Assembly: GCA_030746435.1 (NCBI GenBank)
Contig: JASLMV010000016.1
Coordinates: 1 to 64,000, forward strand
From: Gammaproteobacteria bacterium
Lineage (GTDB): Bacteria > Pseudomonadota > Gammaproteobacteria > Steroidobacterales > GCA-2729495
Length of the DNA stretch: 64,000 bases
Direction of reading: 5' to 3'
Under the pieces are notes generated by a model that saw nothing but the letters and a program-made list of their open reading frames with translations, was not told where the DNA came from and did no database searches. Shown here one piece after another: positions 8,397 to 17,345 of this stretch. Position 1 is the stretch's first letter; every line of letters starts with the position of its first letter. Made by a program: the position numbers and the translations under genes.

Positions 8397-10742
8397 TCAG
8401 GCTGCGGTGCGACCTGCGGCTTCCTGCCGCTGAGCCCTCTTAATGTGCTTGAGCACGCGCCAGGGCGCCATGGGCATTTCGCCGATGAACTCGCCACCCA
8501 ATGCATCCGACACCGCTGCTGCGATTGCTCCGCCGGAGACAACAATAATGCCTTCACCGATTTCCTTGGCGCCGAAAGGCCCGAAGGGATCGATGGTCTC
8601 GATCAGGTAGTAATCAATTTCCGGCATCTCGTAAGAACGCGGCACTTTATATTCCAGCCGTGACGGGTTCAGGTACAAACCCGCATCGGTCTGTACTTCT
8701 TCATACAGTATCTGGCTCATCGCGGAATAGACCTGGCCATCGATCTGACCTTCGCACGCAAGCGGATTAATAGCTCGCCCGAGGTCATGCGCCACCCACA
8801 CTTTCAGGACCTGCACCTCGCCGGTATCGGGATCAACTTTTACTTCGGCGATCTGTGCGCCGAAAGACCACGAAGTCGTACCAAACTGTAGCGGTGAATT
8901 ATAGAAACCCCGGCCCATGACCGAACGGCCTTCCTTGCCGTGCAGGGTCTTGTAGACCAGGTCCTTAAAATTCATCAACTTGTCGGGCGCGCTCTGCGCA
9001 TACACCTTGCCGCCCCGGAACACGAGGTCGTCCTTGTCGACTTCGAGTTTCCCGGCTGCATAAACCGTGAGTTGCTCGCGGGCATCGAGTGCCGCGTTAC
9101 GCGCCGCGTTACCCGTCTGTATCGTGCCGCGCTGCGCGAATGCGCCGACATCGATCGGCGTCAGGTCCGTATCCCCGGCGACTACTTTCATATCATTCGG
9201 ATCGATACCGAGCACCTCGGCGACGATCACCGCCATCGTGGTGTGCGTGCCCTGCCCCATGTCCGGTATGCCGGTGTACACCGTTACGATGCCATCTTCG
9301 CTGACGCGGACCATGACCGCGGACGTGTCGTGCCGGAACGCGCCTTTCGCGCCGGCCGCCATGGAACCGATACCGATGCCCAGCCCGTGATAAGGCTCGA
9401 GCTTGCCGTAGCGGTTGTCCCAGTCGGACGCCTTGCGGACCGTTTCTATGCATTCCCTGAGACCGCAGCTTGCAAACCATTCCCCCGACAAACCGGTATG
9501 GCCTTCCTCGATGGCGTTCTGGTACATGATATCCATCGGGTCGCGGTCGATCTTCTTTGCAACCGTATTGATGAGTTGCATGATCGCCGCGTTGGTGGAC
9601 AGCATCAGGCCGCCGTGGCCCAGGAAGTTAGGCCGGTTGTTGGTCAGCACGCAGCGCCGGCGCATGCGCAGGCCTTCCAGCGGGAACACCCAGCTGTTGC
9701 ACAACCCTGCCATCCAGCCGAAATAACCGACCTCGGTGCCGACGGCACCGCCATCCATCTCGGCTTCCATGTCGAAAGCCGTGATGGTGCCGTCCTTCTT
9801 CATTGCCATGCGCATCTTGTATTTATTCTCACCCAGTGCGCGGCATACCAGGAACTCCTCATCACCCGTCGCAAATATTTTTACCGGGCGCCGGGTCTCA
9901 CGCGACAGGAGTATCGCAATGTAGTGATGTGGGCGCACAGAGCCGCGACCGGAGAACGCACCGCCGGTATTCAGGTGAATAATCTGCACCTGGCTCAGCG
10001 TTAAGCCGAACGCAGGGGCAAGCGCATGTTGCATCAGGTAACTGGTTTGCGTCGGTGTGTAAAGGGTAAGTTTATCGGGCAGGGAAAAGTCGACTACGGC
10101 GACATGGAACTCGGCGAACAGGTTGTGCGTTACACCTGCCTCGTACTTTTCTTCGAAGATGTAATCGGCAGCCTCGAATGCGGGTTCGACTTCGCCGTAG
10201 TTATCGATATCGTCCGACCAGACATTGCCCTCGGTCTTGCCATCGACCAGCGGCGCGCCTTCCTTGAGTGCACGGCGCATGCTCATGACCGCCGGCAACT
10301 CTTCGTATTCTATTTCGATCAGATCCAGCGCTTTCTCGGCCGTCAGTTCATCGAGCGCGGCGACCGCAGCAATTTCTTCACCGATGTAGGTGACCACATC
10401 AGAGGCAAATACCGGCTCACGGCCGTTTACATCGATTTCGCCTGCGTCTGTAGCCGTAATTACGGCCTTGACGCCCGGCAGTGCCTCGGCCCTGGAGGTA
10501 TCAATACCAAGAATCCGGGCATGCGCGTAACGGCTGCGCAGAATCTTGCCGCACAACATGCCGGGCAGTTGCACGTCATCCGCGAAAACAGAACGGCCGG
10601 ACACTTTCTCCGGCCCGTCCAGGCGAGGCTGACGTTTACCGATGACATCCAGGTCAATTTTTTCCCGGCTTCCAAGCTCACCATCAAATTTAGGGCGACG
10701 ACGGCTACGATCCGGCGTGCCTATTTCAGTCTTGCGTGCCAC
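8397..10742 (-). CDS. Molybdenum hydroxylase large subunit, 4-hydroxybenzoyl-CoA reductase/xanthine dehydrogenase family
   Basis: This 781-residue protein is the molybdopterin-binding catalytic subunit of a three-gene Mo-hydroxylase. The N-terminal aldehyde-oxidase a/b-hammerhead domain starts near GKRQPRLDGPEKVSGRSVFADD. Mo-cofactor motifs follow: GQGTHTTMAVIVAE, FAQRGTIQTGNAARN, and near the C-terminus GPFGAKEIGEG with the conserved catalytic glutamate. The partner FAD subunit has the additional Fe-S insert of 4-hydroxybenzoyl-CoA reductase, so a reductive dehydroxylation of an aromatic CoA thioester is a reasonable guess. Hydroxylation in the oxidative direction is the general family reaction. 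There is no signal peptide, so it is cytoplasmic. The start overlaps the end of the [2Fe-2S] subunit gene by 17 bases. Confidence 0.9.
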   Translation of the reverse strand: MARKTEIGTPDRSRRRPKFDGELGSREKIDLDVIGKRQPRLDGPEKVSGRSVFADDVQLPGMLCGKILRSRYAHARILGIDTSRAEALPGVKAVITATDAGEIDVNGREPVFASDVVTYIGEEIAAVAALDELTAEKALDLIEIEYEELPAVMSMRRALKEGAPLVDGKTEGNVWSDDIDNYGEVEPAFEAADYIFEEKYEAGVTHNLFAEFHVAVVDFSLPDKLTLYTPTQTSYLMQHALAPAFGLTLSQVQIIHLNTGGAFSGRGSVRPHHYIAILLSRETRRPVKIFATGDEEFLVCRALGENKYKMRMAMKKDGTITAFDMEAEMDGGAVGTEVGYFGWMAGLCNSWVFPLEGLRMRRRCVLTNNRPNFLGHGGLMLSTNAAIMQLINTVAKKIDRDPMDIMYQNAIEEGHTGLSGEWFASCGLRECIETVRKASDWDNRYGKLEPYHGLGIGIGSMAAGAKGAFRHDTSAVMVRVSEDGIVTVYTGIPDMGQGTHTTMAVIVAEVLGIDPNDMKVVAGDTDLTPIDVGAFAQRGTIQTGNAARNAALDAREQLTVYAAGKLEVDKDDLVFRGGKVYAQSAPDKLMNFKDLVYKTLHGKEGRSVMGRGFYNSPLQFGTTSWSFGAQIAEVKVDPDTGEVQVLKVWVAHDLGRAINPLACEGQIDGQVYSAMSQILYEEVQTDAGLYLNPSRLEYKVPRSYEMPEIDYYLIETIDPFGPFGAKEIGEGIIVVSGGAIAAAVSDALGGEFIGEMPMAPWRVLKHIKRAQRQEAAGRTAA

Positions 10743-11229
10743 TACCCGTCTCCCGTTTGTGGCGGAATCTATGGTCTTCGCGTATGGCTTCCTTCACCTT
10801 GATCTGCCCGGTGCAGCGGCAGTTCACACCCGCCAAACCGGCATTGATCTGCTCCTCGGTTGGCTCGGGGTGGGCGTTGACTATAGCCCTGGCCGACATG
10901 ATCACACCCGGCGTGCAGAAACCACACTGCACAGCCCCGTATTCGATAAAGGCTTTCTGCATGGCATCGAGTTCGCCGTCAGCCTCGAGCCCTTCGATGG
11001 TGGTGATTTCCTCACCATCCCATTCCAGTGCATGGGTCAGACAGGAAAGCACCGCCTCGCCCTTCGCGTTGTTGATGCAGCAGACACCGCATGAACCTGT
11101 CGTGCAGCCGCGCTTGGTCCCCTTCAGGTTCACTTCGTCACGGATAACATCCAGCAGCGTCTGGTTGTCGGACACCACCAGGTCATAGGTGTCGCCATTA
11201 ACCGTGAGTGTCACCAGGTGTTTAGCCAT
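10726..11229 (-). CDS. Molybdenum hydroxylase [2Fe-2S] small subunit
   Basis: The 167-residue electron-transfer subunit has two [2Fe-2S] sites. The plant-ferredoxin-type site is C42-x4-C47-x2-C50 and C63. The helical second site is C102-x2-C105 and C137-x-C139 (CGFCTPG, CRCTG). Length and motif order match the CoxS/HcrC/XdhA class. It lies between the FAD subunit (2-base gap) and the large subunit (17-base overlap), so the order FAD, [2Fe-2S], Mo is a single operon. Electrons would run between the molybdenum centre and the FAD subunit. Confidence 0.95.
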   Translation of the reverse strand: MAKHLVTLTVNGDTYDLVVSDNQTLLDVIRDEVNLKGTKRGCTTGSCGVCCINNAKGEAVLSCLTHALEWDGEEITTIEGLEADGELDAMQKAFIEYGAVQCGFCTPGVIMSARAIVNAHPEPTEEQINAGLAGVNCRCTGQIKVKEAIREDHRFRHKRETGSGTQD

Positions 11230-11231
11230 AC

Positions 11232-12209
11232 CTAAAGTTCCCTCAATTGCACCAAGGCACGTTTGACCAGCACAATCGCTATCTGCCGTTTGTAAATCGA
11301 GCGGCCGTACAGGTTGCTAACCTCGCCGAGCTCATCGCGTACCAGATCGGCCGCCTTCTCGATGGCGTCGTCGGTAAGTCCGGCCTCGAGGACCACTTGT
11401 GCAGGCTTGTCGAGCACGACGGGGGCGGTCACGAGCGAGCCCAGCACGATGGTAATGTTGCTGATCTGCTCACCCTGGCCGTCACAACGGGCCGCGACTG
11501 CGCCAAGGGAAAAGTCCATGCCTTTGCGCGGCGTGATCTTAATAAAGACCTGCCGGTCGCTGACGGGTGGAATGGTCACATGCGTGACGAGCTCACCAGG
11601 TTCCAGCACACTGAAATTGACGCCATCAGCCCGGTAAAACTCCGCGATCGGCACTTCGCGCGTCGCGCCTTCTTTCTGCAGTGTGAGCATCGCACCCAAC
11701 GCGATCAATGCAGGCGGGCTATCGGAGTTGTTAATGGCATGACATTTGGACGAACTCTTGATGACATGACAGAGCTCGCTATCAGTCTTGTAACAACCTT
11801 GCAAACCTTCACGCCACTGGTCCGAGTTGTTCGTGTACCAGCAGCGTGTTTCGAGACAGATATTGCCGCCGAGCGTGCCCATGTTGCGTATATGCGTCGA
11901 TGCAACGGCTTCGAGCGACTGTTTAAAGGCCGGGTAGCGCCCGCCGGCAAGGGGATGATCAATCAGGTCGGCTAACCGGCATGCGGCACCGATGCGTACA
12001 CTGCCGTCATCGAGTTCATCGACCTGCTGCAGGTCTTTAAGTCCGCGGATACTGACCGCTACTTCCGGCTGAAAGAGCTTCAGCCGCATGTTGAAAATGA
12101 CATCGGTGCCGCCCGCAACGACCTTCGCCTTCTCGCCCGTCTCCCGAAGTGTCTTCAGACACTCTTCCAGGCTCTTAGCTTTGACGTAACTGTGGTCAGG
12201 CAGCAGCAT
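11232..12209 (-). CDS. FAD subunit of HCR-type molybdenum hydroxylase with extra [4Fe-4S] insert
   Basis: The 325-residue CoxM/HcrB-family flavoprotein subunit has FAD motifs VVAGGTD near residue 30-36 and THIRNMGTLGGN near 105-116. Inserted directly after the second motif is a loop with C123-x15-C139-x7-C147-x8-C156. This is the same spacing as the four cysteines (122, 138, 146, 155 as I recall them) that bind a low-potential [4Fe-4S] cluster in Thauera HcrB, and even CHVI is shared. Ordinary xanthine dehydrogenases and CO dehydrogenases lack this loop. The ATG at 12209 is chosen over an upstream in-frame start because the protein then begins at the family N-terminus (MLLPDHSYV). The gene opens the operon; a divergent promoter region (12210-12382) separates it from the plus-strand genes. 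Confidence 0.92.
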   Translation of the reverse strand: MLLPDHSYVKAKSLEECLKTLRETGEKAKVVAGGTDVIFNMRLKLFQPEVAVSIRGLKDLQQVDELDDGSVRIGAACRLADLIDHPLAGGRYPAFKQSLEAVASTHIRNMGTLGGNICLETRCWYTNNSDQWREGLQGCYKTDSELCHVIKSSSKCHAINNSDSPPALIALGAMLTLQKEGATREVPIAEFYRADGVNFSVLEPGELVTHVTIPPVSDRQVFIKITPRKGMDFSLGAVAARCDGQGEQISNITIVLGSLVTAPVVLDKPAQVVLEAGLTDDAIEKAADLVRDELGEVSNLYGRSIYKRQIAIVLVKRALVQLREL

Positions 12210-12382
12210 GGCGATGAATACCCCCCGGCTCGGCAGCAGATGCAAGCAACCCATTTATCCTATAACCTGAGATTCGCCTTGAATAGCCGCCGGACCGGAC
12301 TGACCAAGTGTCAGATACCGCACCCGCTGCAGGGTTTGCCACAGGACAGCGAAAAGCGGCAGGCGTTACATAAGGATAAAGA

Positions 12383-12589
12383 ATGGCCACCGCTTCCGAC
12401 GTACACAAAGCCGTTACCCGGCTCGACGAGTCCATGAGCATTTCCGATGGTGCGGCAGAATTTATGACCCGGGCCGCACCCTACCAGTTCAATCGCATGA
12501 TCGAGGGCCTCGTGCGGGACGCGAAGCGCATGGGCGTGAGTTGCATCGATGTGGAGTTCCTGAAGGAAATCGAATTATGGGAAGAGTAA
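12383..12589 (+). CDS. Small hypothetical protein, 68 aa
   Basis: This 68-residue acidic, helical-looking protein was not recognised. It has an ATG preceded by AAGGATAAAGA. It ends one base before the TTG start of the PNPOx-fold gene, so the two are probably co-translated. It is transcribed divergently from the HCR-like operon across a 173-base gap. It has no Cys pairs, membrane segment or signal. It may be a partner of the flavoprotein that follows, but this is inference from adjacency only. Confidence 0.65.
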   Translation: MATASDVHKAVTRLDESMSISDGAAEFMTRAAPYQFNRMIEGLVRDAKRMGVSCIDVEFLKEIELWEE

Positions 12590-12590
12590 G

Positions 12591-13106
12591 TTGAGTTACC
12601 CCTACCCCTGGATCCGGCCCCCTTATCCCGACAAGGAACTGCCGCGCAATGAACTCGAGCGACGTATCCAGGAAACGCTGATGATGGCCAACACCTGCGT
12701 GCTTGCGACACTCAGCAATAAAGGCATGCCGGTCGCAAGCCCGATCGAGTATTACAACGACGGTTTTGATATCTACATGTTGCCGGATGCGGGTTCACCC
12801 AAGCTTAAGTACATGGAAAAGAATGCCGACGTATCGCTGGCGGTCCACAAGAACCACAATTCATGGGCACACTCACGCGGTGTCCAGTATTTTGGCAAGG
12901 CGGAGGTACTGCCGCCGGACAGTGACGGCTGGGAGCATGGCATGGAAGTGTTTCGCTGGCGGGTCTGGGCGGAGGAACTCGGGCAGGACCTCGACAAGCC
13001 ACCGAAGCAGACGCTGGTGAAAGTCCGGCCGCAGCGAATCTTGTATACCGATACGTACCTGTGGCGTGAGGGTTACGGCGCCCGACAAACCTGGCGAGCC
13101 GAATAG
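12591..13106 (+). CDS. Pyridoxamine 5'-phosphate oxidase-fold FMN-binding protein
   Basis: The 171-residue protein has the split-barrel flavin-binding fold (TLMMANTCVLATLSNKGMP near residues 30-48, then PIEYYNDGFDIYML). This is typical of PNPOx-like/general stress FMN proteins or F420-binding relatives. It is cytoplasmic. The TTG start at 12591 has GGAAGAG upstream inside the end of the previous gene; no ATG gives a full N-terminus. It probably reduces or oxidises a small molecule with flavin, with unknown substrate. Its stop is only three bases from the convergent PQQ dehydrogenase stop. Confidence 0.8.
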   Translation: MSYPYPWIRPPYPDKELPRNELERRIQETLMMANTCVLATLSNKGMPVASPIEYYNDGFDIYMLPDAGSPKLKYMEKNADVSLAVHKNHNSWAHSRGVQYFGKAEVLPPDSDGWEHGMEVFRWRVWAEELGQDLDKPPKQTLVKVRPQRILYTDTYLWREGYGARQTWRAE

Positions 13107-13109
13107 AGC

Positions 13110-14684
13110 TTAATCCCTGCCGGCCGGAGTAATCCGGATAATCTGACTGCCGGCCTTGTTCTCAAGCAACACGTACAGTTCGCCATTGGGGCCGAGTTCG
13201 ATATCCCTGAAGCGGGCAAGGTTTTCCAGCAGCATTTCGGTGTGCACAACACTATTTCCGACAACTTCCATGCGCAAGAGGTCGGTGGCGCGTAATGTTC
13301 CGGCGATGATGTTGCCATTCCACCCGGGAAACTCCGGGCTGTCATAAAAAATAAAACTTGAAATCGCGATGGCCGGCGTCCAGTCGACAACCGGGAACTC
13401 GGCATCATCCGGATCCAGTTCGATACCGAGCTTGTCTGCGACATCGACCGGCCTGCCGTCGTAGTTCACGCCGGAGGTAAATACCGGCCAGCCGTAGTTG
13501 CCGCCCCTGATAAGCCGGTTTAGTTCATCACCGCCGCGCGGACCCATCTCGGTTTCCCAGTGGTCTCCGGTCTTCGGGTTGTATTCGAGCCCCTGGCTGC
13601 TGCGGTGGCCTATAGTCCAGATGGTATCCAGGGCATCCGGGTTATCGGTGAAAGGATTGTCATCCGGGATGCTGCCGTCATCGTTCACACGATGAATCTT
13701 GCCGTACGGAAGACCGGGGTCCTGCATACCCATGGTGTCCAGTACGTCTTTCATGCCGACGCTGAAGTAGAGGTGGTTGTCGGCATCGAAACTCAGGCGT
13801 CCGCCAGCGGCGAGGTCCGAGGTATTCGTGTAAGTCTCGATATCAGCCTGCCAGATGACTTCTTCATCAACCCACTCGCCGTCTTTAATGCGGCCGCGCA
13901 CGACCCGGTTCATCGACACCGGCTGACCGCCACGGCGGCTGAATTCGTTGCAGCCCGTGCAGCGATCAGTGTGGTGGATGTAAACCCAGCCGTTGTCTTC
14001 GTAATCAGGATGGATGGCAACATCCAGCATCCAGCCGTTGCCCCTCACCTGGCCCAGGAACATACCGGAGTCTGCATACACGGTTGGTGTGCCTTTAATC
14101 AGTTCCGATTTTGTTCCGTCAACCGAAATAATGCTTAAGCCCCGCATCCGCTCCGACAGGAGGATGTGGCCGTCGGGCAATGGCTCGATAGAAAAAGGCA
14201 TCGGGTCGAGACCATCGGCAATGATTTCTATACGGAAACTGTGCCGCTCGCTGTTAACGGTTCCTTCCGGAATAAGCACCGCAATATCATCATTCTTTTC
14301 AAGTATCGTCGTGCCCTGCCTCTGCTCGGCAACATAGAGAGCAAGGTTCCATATCCGGTTTTCACTCAGCGTCTCGGACCAGGCCGGCATGCCATTCTCG
14401 GGAAAGCCGGTGGCGATACTGTTCGCAATTTCCTTAACACTGTCGCCGTGCTGCAGATCCACGCCGACCAGCGGTCCGCCAAGCGGGGCACCCTGCAGGT
14501 CTTCACCGTGGCAGGCACCGCAGTTTTCATTGAAATGCTTTATGAAACTGTCGCTCATCGGTATTTTGCCGATCTTTTCCCAGTCGACCTTGCTTGCGTC
14601 AAAACCCTGCGCAAGAGCTGCCCCCGGAAATACGATCAGGCAAGTAACCAGCAGTATCGGCAGGTTGCTCTTTACAGGAAGCAT
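13110..14684 (-). CDS. Exported cytochrome c-PQQ-dependent sugar dehydrogenase-like fusion
   Basis: This 524-residue periplasmic protein has a signal peptide (residues 1-25, ending ALA). A cytochrome c domain follows with haem motif C55-G-A-C58-H59 and a distal Met (GMPAW) near 100. The C-terminal part (about 140-520) is a six-bladed propeller of the soluble glucose dehydrogenase/YliI type: LDVAIHPDYEDNGWVYI, IGHRSSQGLEYNP and GGDELN are family signatures. PQQ would oxidise a sugar or alcohol and pass electrons to the fused haem. No PQQ synthesis genes are in the window, so PQQ comes from elsewhere in the genome or from outside. It is convergent with the PNPOx-fold gene. Confidence 0.88.
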   Translation of the reverse strand: MLPVKSNLPILLVTCLIVFPGAALAQGFDASKVDWEKIGKIPMSDSFIKHFNENCGACHGEDLQGAPLGGPLVGVDLQHGDSVKEIANSIATGFPENGMPAWSETLSENRIWNLALYVAEQRQGTTILEKNDDIAVLIPEGTVNSERHSFRIEIIADGLDPMPFSIEPLPDGHILLSERMRGLSIISVDGTKSELIKGTPTVYADSGMFLGQVRGNGWMLDVAIHPDYEDNGWVYIHHTDRCTGCNEFSRRGGQPVSMNRVVRGRIKDGEWVDEEVIWQADIETYTNTSDLAAGGRLSFDADNHLYFSVGMKDVLDTMGMQDPGLPYGKIHRVNDDGSIPDDNPFTDNPDALDTIWTIGHRSSQGLEYNPKTGDHWETEMGPRGGDELNRLIRGGNYGWPVFTSGVNYDGRPVDVADKLGIELDPDDAEFPVVDWTPAIAISSFIFYDSPEFPGWNGNIIAGTLRATDLLRMEVVGNSVVHTEMLLENLARFRDIELGPNGELYVLLENKAGSQIIRITPAGRD

Positions 14685-14700
14685 AGGAAATCCTTTCGGT

Positions 14701-15264
14701 TTATTGGCGAAAGCGCCTTCTTATTTCTATAACGATAACTGTGGGGAGCAATATCCACCAGCCCAGGTTGAATATCATCATGAACAGCATTTTGCAGTCG
14801 TGCATGACAGAGGCCGTTTGTGCGATCCACAACGGCTCATCGGGTACGCTGAGCACTACTGCGACGAAGCCGATATTCTCCAGCCAGTCGAACAGGACGG
14901 TTATGTAGGCAACCGTCACCAGCCACCAGAATCTCTGTTGCCACTTTTCGGCAAGAAAGGTCAGCAGCCAGGCGCAGATGAACAGGCTGGCGGTGAAGGT
15001 AATCAGCGGCCAGGCATAGTCAAAAACCGACCAGGCTACATAAAAAGAGACTGTTTCGGGGGTAAAAGAAGCAACCTGGGCGAACATCTCCCCGGGTGTC
15101 AGCCGACGCTGCATATCCATAAAAGACAGGCCGCCGGTCATTTCGGCAAACTTGTCGACGGAGTAAAACAGCCCATACCAGGTTGTTGCGAGAGCGAGGA
15201 CCAGCAGCGGCAGGAATACCCGCAGGTTGAGGTTGGCCTGTATCAGTTCCGCAATACGTTTCAT
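14701..15264 (-). CDS. Multipass membrane protein, unknown
   Basis: The 187-residue protein has about four hydrophobic segments (near residues 15-35, 70-95, 100-130 and 150-180) and a basic C-terminal end RRRFRQ. It is not recognised. The ATG at 15264 (MKRIAEL) avoids overlap with the amidohydrolase gene that ends at 15293. It is followed after 16 bases by the cytochrome-PQQ gene, so it may be co-transcribed with it. Confidence 0.7.
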   Translation of the reverse strand: MKRIAELIQANLNLRVFLPLLVLALATTWYGLFYSVDKFAEMTGGLSFMDMQRRLTPGEMFAQVASFTPETVSFYVAWSVFDYAWPLITFTASLFICAWLLTFLAEKWQQRFWWLVTVAYITVLFDWLENIGFVAVVLSVPDEPLWIAQTASVMHDCKMLFMMIFNLGWWILLPTVIVIEIRRRFRQ

Positions 15265-15292
15265 AACTAACCCGGCAGCCTGCCACCCCAGT

Positions 15293-16693
15293 TCAGTCGC
15301 CTGTCGCATACCTCGTCGCGATTAATTCGAGTCCGGTTTGCAACTCTTCACCGGTCATCCAGAAACCCTGCAACATCACGCCCAAAGGGTTCCGTAACGA
15401 AGCATGTTCCCGTAACGGATTTTCCGCAACCAGCACAAGATCGGCATCGAGACCTTCTTTTACCTGGCCGAAGGTGCCTTCAGCATCGAAAAAGACTGCC
15501 GGGTTTAGCGTACCGGTGGTCAGCGCTTCGGCCCTTGTCAGTCCGGCTTCCACCATCAGGTCCAACTCGTTGTGCAGGGAAAACCCCGGCACATTAAAAA
15601 TCTGCGGTGCATCCGACCCGAGCAGCAGGCCGGCACCCTCGTCATGCAGCGCCTTCACGAGACGCTTTCTATAACCTAGAAAGCGTTGTGCCACCTCCGG
15701 GTCCGGGATACTTTTCTGGTAAACAGTTGCGAGCCCGACCCAGCTGCGCACAATTTTTGGCGGCATGTACTCCGCGCCGGTCAAAGGCCGGGATTCGTCA
15801 TAGGGCCCCACAAAATTTTCTGCCAGCGTCAGCGTGGGCACATTCCAGGTTCCGGCATCCTTTGTTGCGCGTGCGACGGCCGCAATTTTGCTTTCGTCCA
15901 CGAAAGGGGTGTATGGAGAACCAAGCAACCCGTCGTCAAGGCCGCTTACGTCTGCATCGTCAGCTGTGAGTGCCTGCATGTAGGAATCGAGGTGATCGAT
16001 GGTGGCCTGCCCTGCCTCCAGCGCATGCCACAAACCGATATCCGGAGCAACGTGGCCGGCAACCGGAATATCATGCTCCGCCGCTGTGGCTACGACGCCG
16101 TCGTAGGCAACTCGCGTTAACCCCATATGCACTTTCAGAAAATCGTAACCGGCGGCCACCTGCTCATCGACGATCGCACCTGCTTCTGCTTGTGTCTTGA
16201 TTCTTCTGCCCATGAAGCGCGGGCCGGCGGTATACATGCGCGGCCCCAGTATTTGCCTGCTTGCTATCTCTTCACGCAGTTCCAGGTGTGACGCCTCGCC
16301 GCTCATATTGCGAATGGTGGTTATGCCGTTCGCAACCCACAGGAACAATACCTCCTCAACATACTCCCGACCCTGTTTCGTGCCCGGAACGTGTGCATGC
16401 ATTTCAACGAGCCCCGGCACCAGGTAGCGACCCTTTCCCTCAATAACCAGCGCATCCGCAGGCACCGAAACCTTATTTGCAGCACCGATACGGCTTATCT
16501 TCGTGCCGGTTACGATGACGGTACGGGATTTATCGACGCTGTTAGTCTCCGGACGCACCACGTTCACATTCACGAATGCGGTGATACCAGTTTCCTCATC
16601 CGCAACTACCGGACTGGTAATCAGTACTGCCAGCAGACCTGTGCAACAAATTTTTCGATGAATTTTTCGATAAAGTTTTCTGGTTGTAATCAT
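15293..16693 (-). CDS. Exported metal-dependent amidohydrolase (imidazolonepropionase-like)
   Basis: This 466-residue protein has a signal peptide (basic start, hydrophobic core, cleavage near VVA-DEE), so it acts outside the cytoplasm. Full amidohydrolase metal ligands are visible: HAH in VEMHAHVPG, Lys in FLKVHMG, His in VAGHV, His in TIDHLD and Asp in LLGSDAP. The ending LDADLVLVAENPL is the composite-domain closure of the family. Relatives include exported dipeptidase-like and aryldialkylphosphatase-like amidohydrolases, and the substrate is unknown. In contrast to the protein at 6022-6879 the catalytic set is intact. It lies one base after the NTF2-like gene, so they are an operon. Confidence 0.88.
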   Translation of the reverse strand: MITTRKLYRKIHRKICCTGLLAVLITSPVVADEETGITAFVNVNVVRPETNSVDKSRTVIVTGTKISRIGAANKVSVPADALVIEGKGRYLVPGLVEMHAHVPGTKQGREYVEEVLFLWVANGITTIRNMSGEASHLELREEIASRQILGPRMYTAGPRFMGRRIKTQAEAGAIVDEQVAAGYDFLKVHMGLTRVAYDGVVATAAEHDIPVAGHVAPDIGLWHALEAGQATIDHLDSYMQALTADDADVSGLDDGLLGSPYTPFVDESKIAAVARATKDAGTWNVPTLTLAENFVGPYDESRPLTGAEYMPPKIVRSWVGLATVYQKSIPDPEVAQRFLGYRKRLVKALHDEGAGLLLGSDAPQIFNVPGFSLHNELDLMVEAGLTRAEALTTGTLNPAVFFDAEGTFGQVKEGLDADLVLVAENPLREHASLRNPLGVMLQGFWMTGEELQTGLELIATRYATGD

Positions 16694-16694
16694 G

Positions 16695-17219
16695 TTAAAA
16701 ACCTTCCTTGCCGGTCACGTCTCTGTAGAAATCGGCGTAATCGTCAGGTACTGCATTTTCTATCAAACTCTGGAAATACATTGTCGGCGACTGGAAACCC
16801 TCGGCATAACAAATATAGCGCCACCCTTCTGGCTTGCGTCGCAGAACCGAAGTCGCGCGCAACTTGCTGATGAACGGTTTGGGTGCAAATACAAGCTTCA
16901 TCTCCGAACTCATGTGGTAGGCCGCATACGCGATGTCGTCAGCGAGCCAGCGGGTGCTGACATCGGAGAATGTCACCCGGATAGCTTCAGTCACCTGTGT
17001 AGCACCCTCGGGGTCCAGGTATTTCTCAAGCTGTTCGCGGCGCCTGAAGAAGTCTTTCTCTTCCGCCGCGAGGTAGAAGGGCCGTGCATCGTCGGCATCC
17101 CAGAGAGCCAGCCAGCGGTAGTAGTCCTGTGAATTCCAGGCAGCTTCCGTCTCCCGGAGGAGTGCCTCTATTTCACTCGTCAGCTGCGGGTCATCTATAT
17201 CGTCAGTTTGCTGCTGCAT
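16695..17219 (-). CDS. SnoaL/NTF2-like protein
   Basis: The 174-residue protein has the NTF2-like pattern: an N-terminal helix LLRETEAAWNSQDYYRWLALW, then RREQLEKYL, then a beta-rich end (WLADDIAYAAYHM, RRKPEGWRYICYAEGF). The family covers polyketide cyclases, ketosteroid isomerases and aromatic dioxygenase small subunits, with no fixed reaction. The start at 17219 (MQQQT) has a strong AAAGGGGGCGAA site; the in-frame upstream extension has none. It is first in the unit with the exported amidohydrolase and divergent from PadR. Confidence 0.65.
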   Translation of the reverse strand: MQQQTDDIDDPQLTSEIEALLRETEAAWNSQDYYRWLALWDADDARPFYLAAEEKDFFRRREQLEKYLDPEGATQVTEAIRVTFSDVSTRWLADDIAYAAYHMSSEMKLVFAPKPFISKLRATSVLRRKPEGWRYICYAEGFQSPTMYFQSLIENAVPDDYADFYRDVTGKEGF

Positions 17220-17291
17220 TTCGCCCCCTTTGGCGCCGCCAGGCGAACCGAATCCAGATTGCAACAGCCGCGCCCGGATGGCCAGCTTGCA

Positions 17292-17345
17292 TTGACCCGC
17301 TAGACCCTCTTAGTATTCATAAAATAAATAGTCATAATTAGACTA
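17292..17345 (+). promoter_or_regulatory. Candidate padR promoter and operator
   Basis: TTGACC at 17292-17297 could be a -35 box with TATTCA 16 bases downstream as a poor -10. An inverted repeat TAGTC-N7-GACTA occupies 17329-17345, ending at the base before the padR ATG. A PadR protein binding here would block its own promoter and perhaps the divergent 17219 gene. It is an inference; the match to classical PadR boxes is not close. Confidence 0.35.

Noticed and set aside
8940-10004. Long plus-strand reading frame opposite the HCR-like large subunit
   Set aside because: The minus-strand gene has a full conserved family sequence. The plus frame shows no motif and is an antisense shadow.
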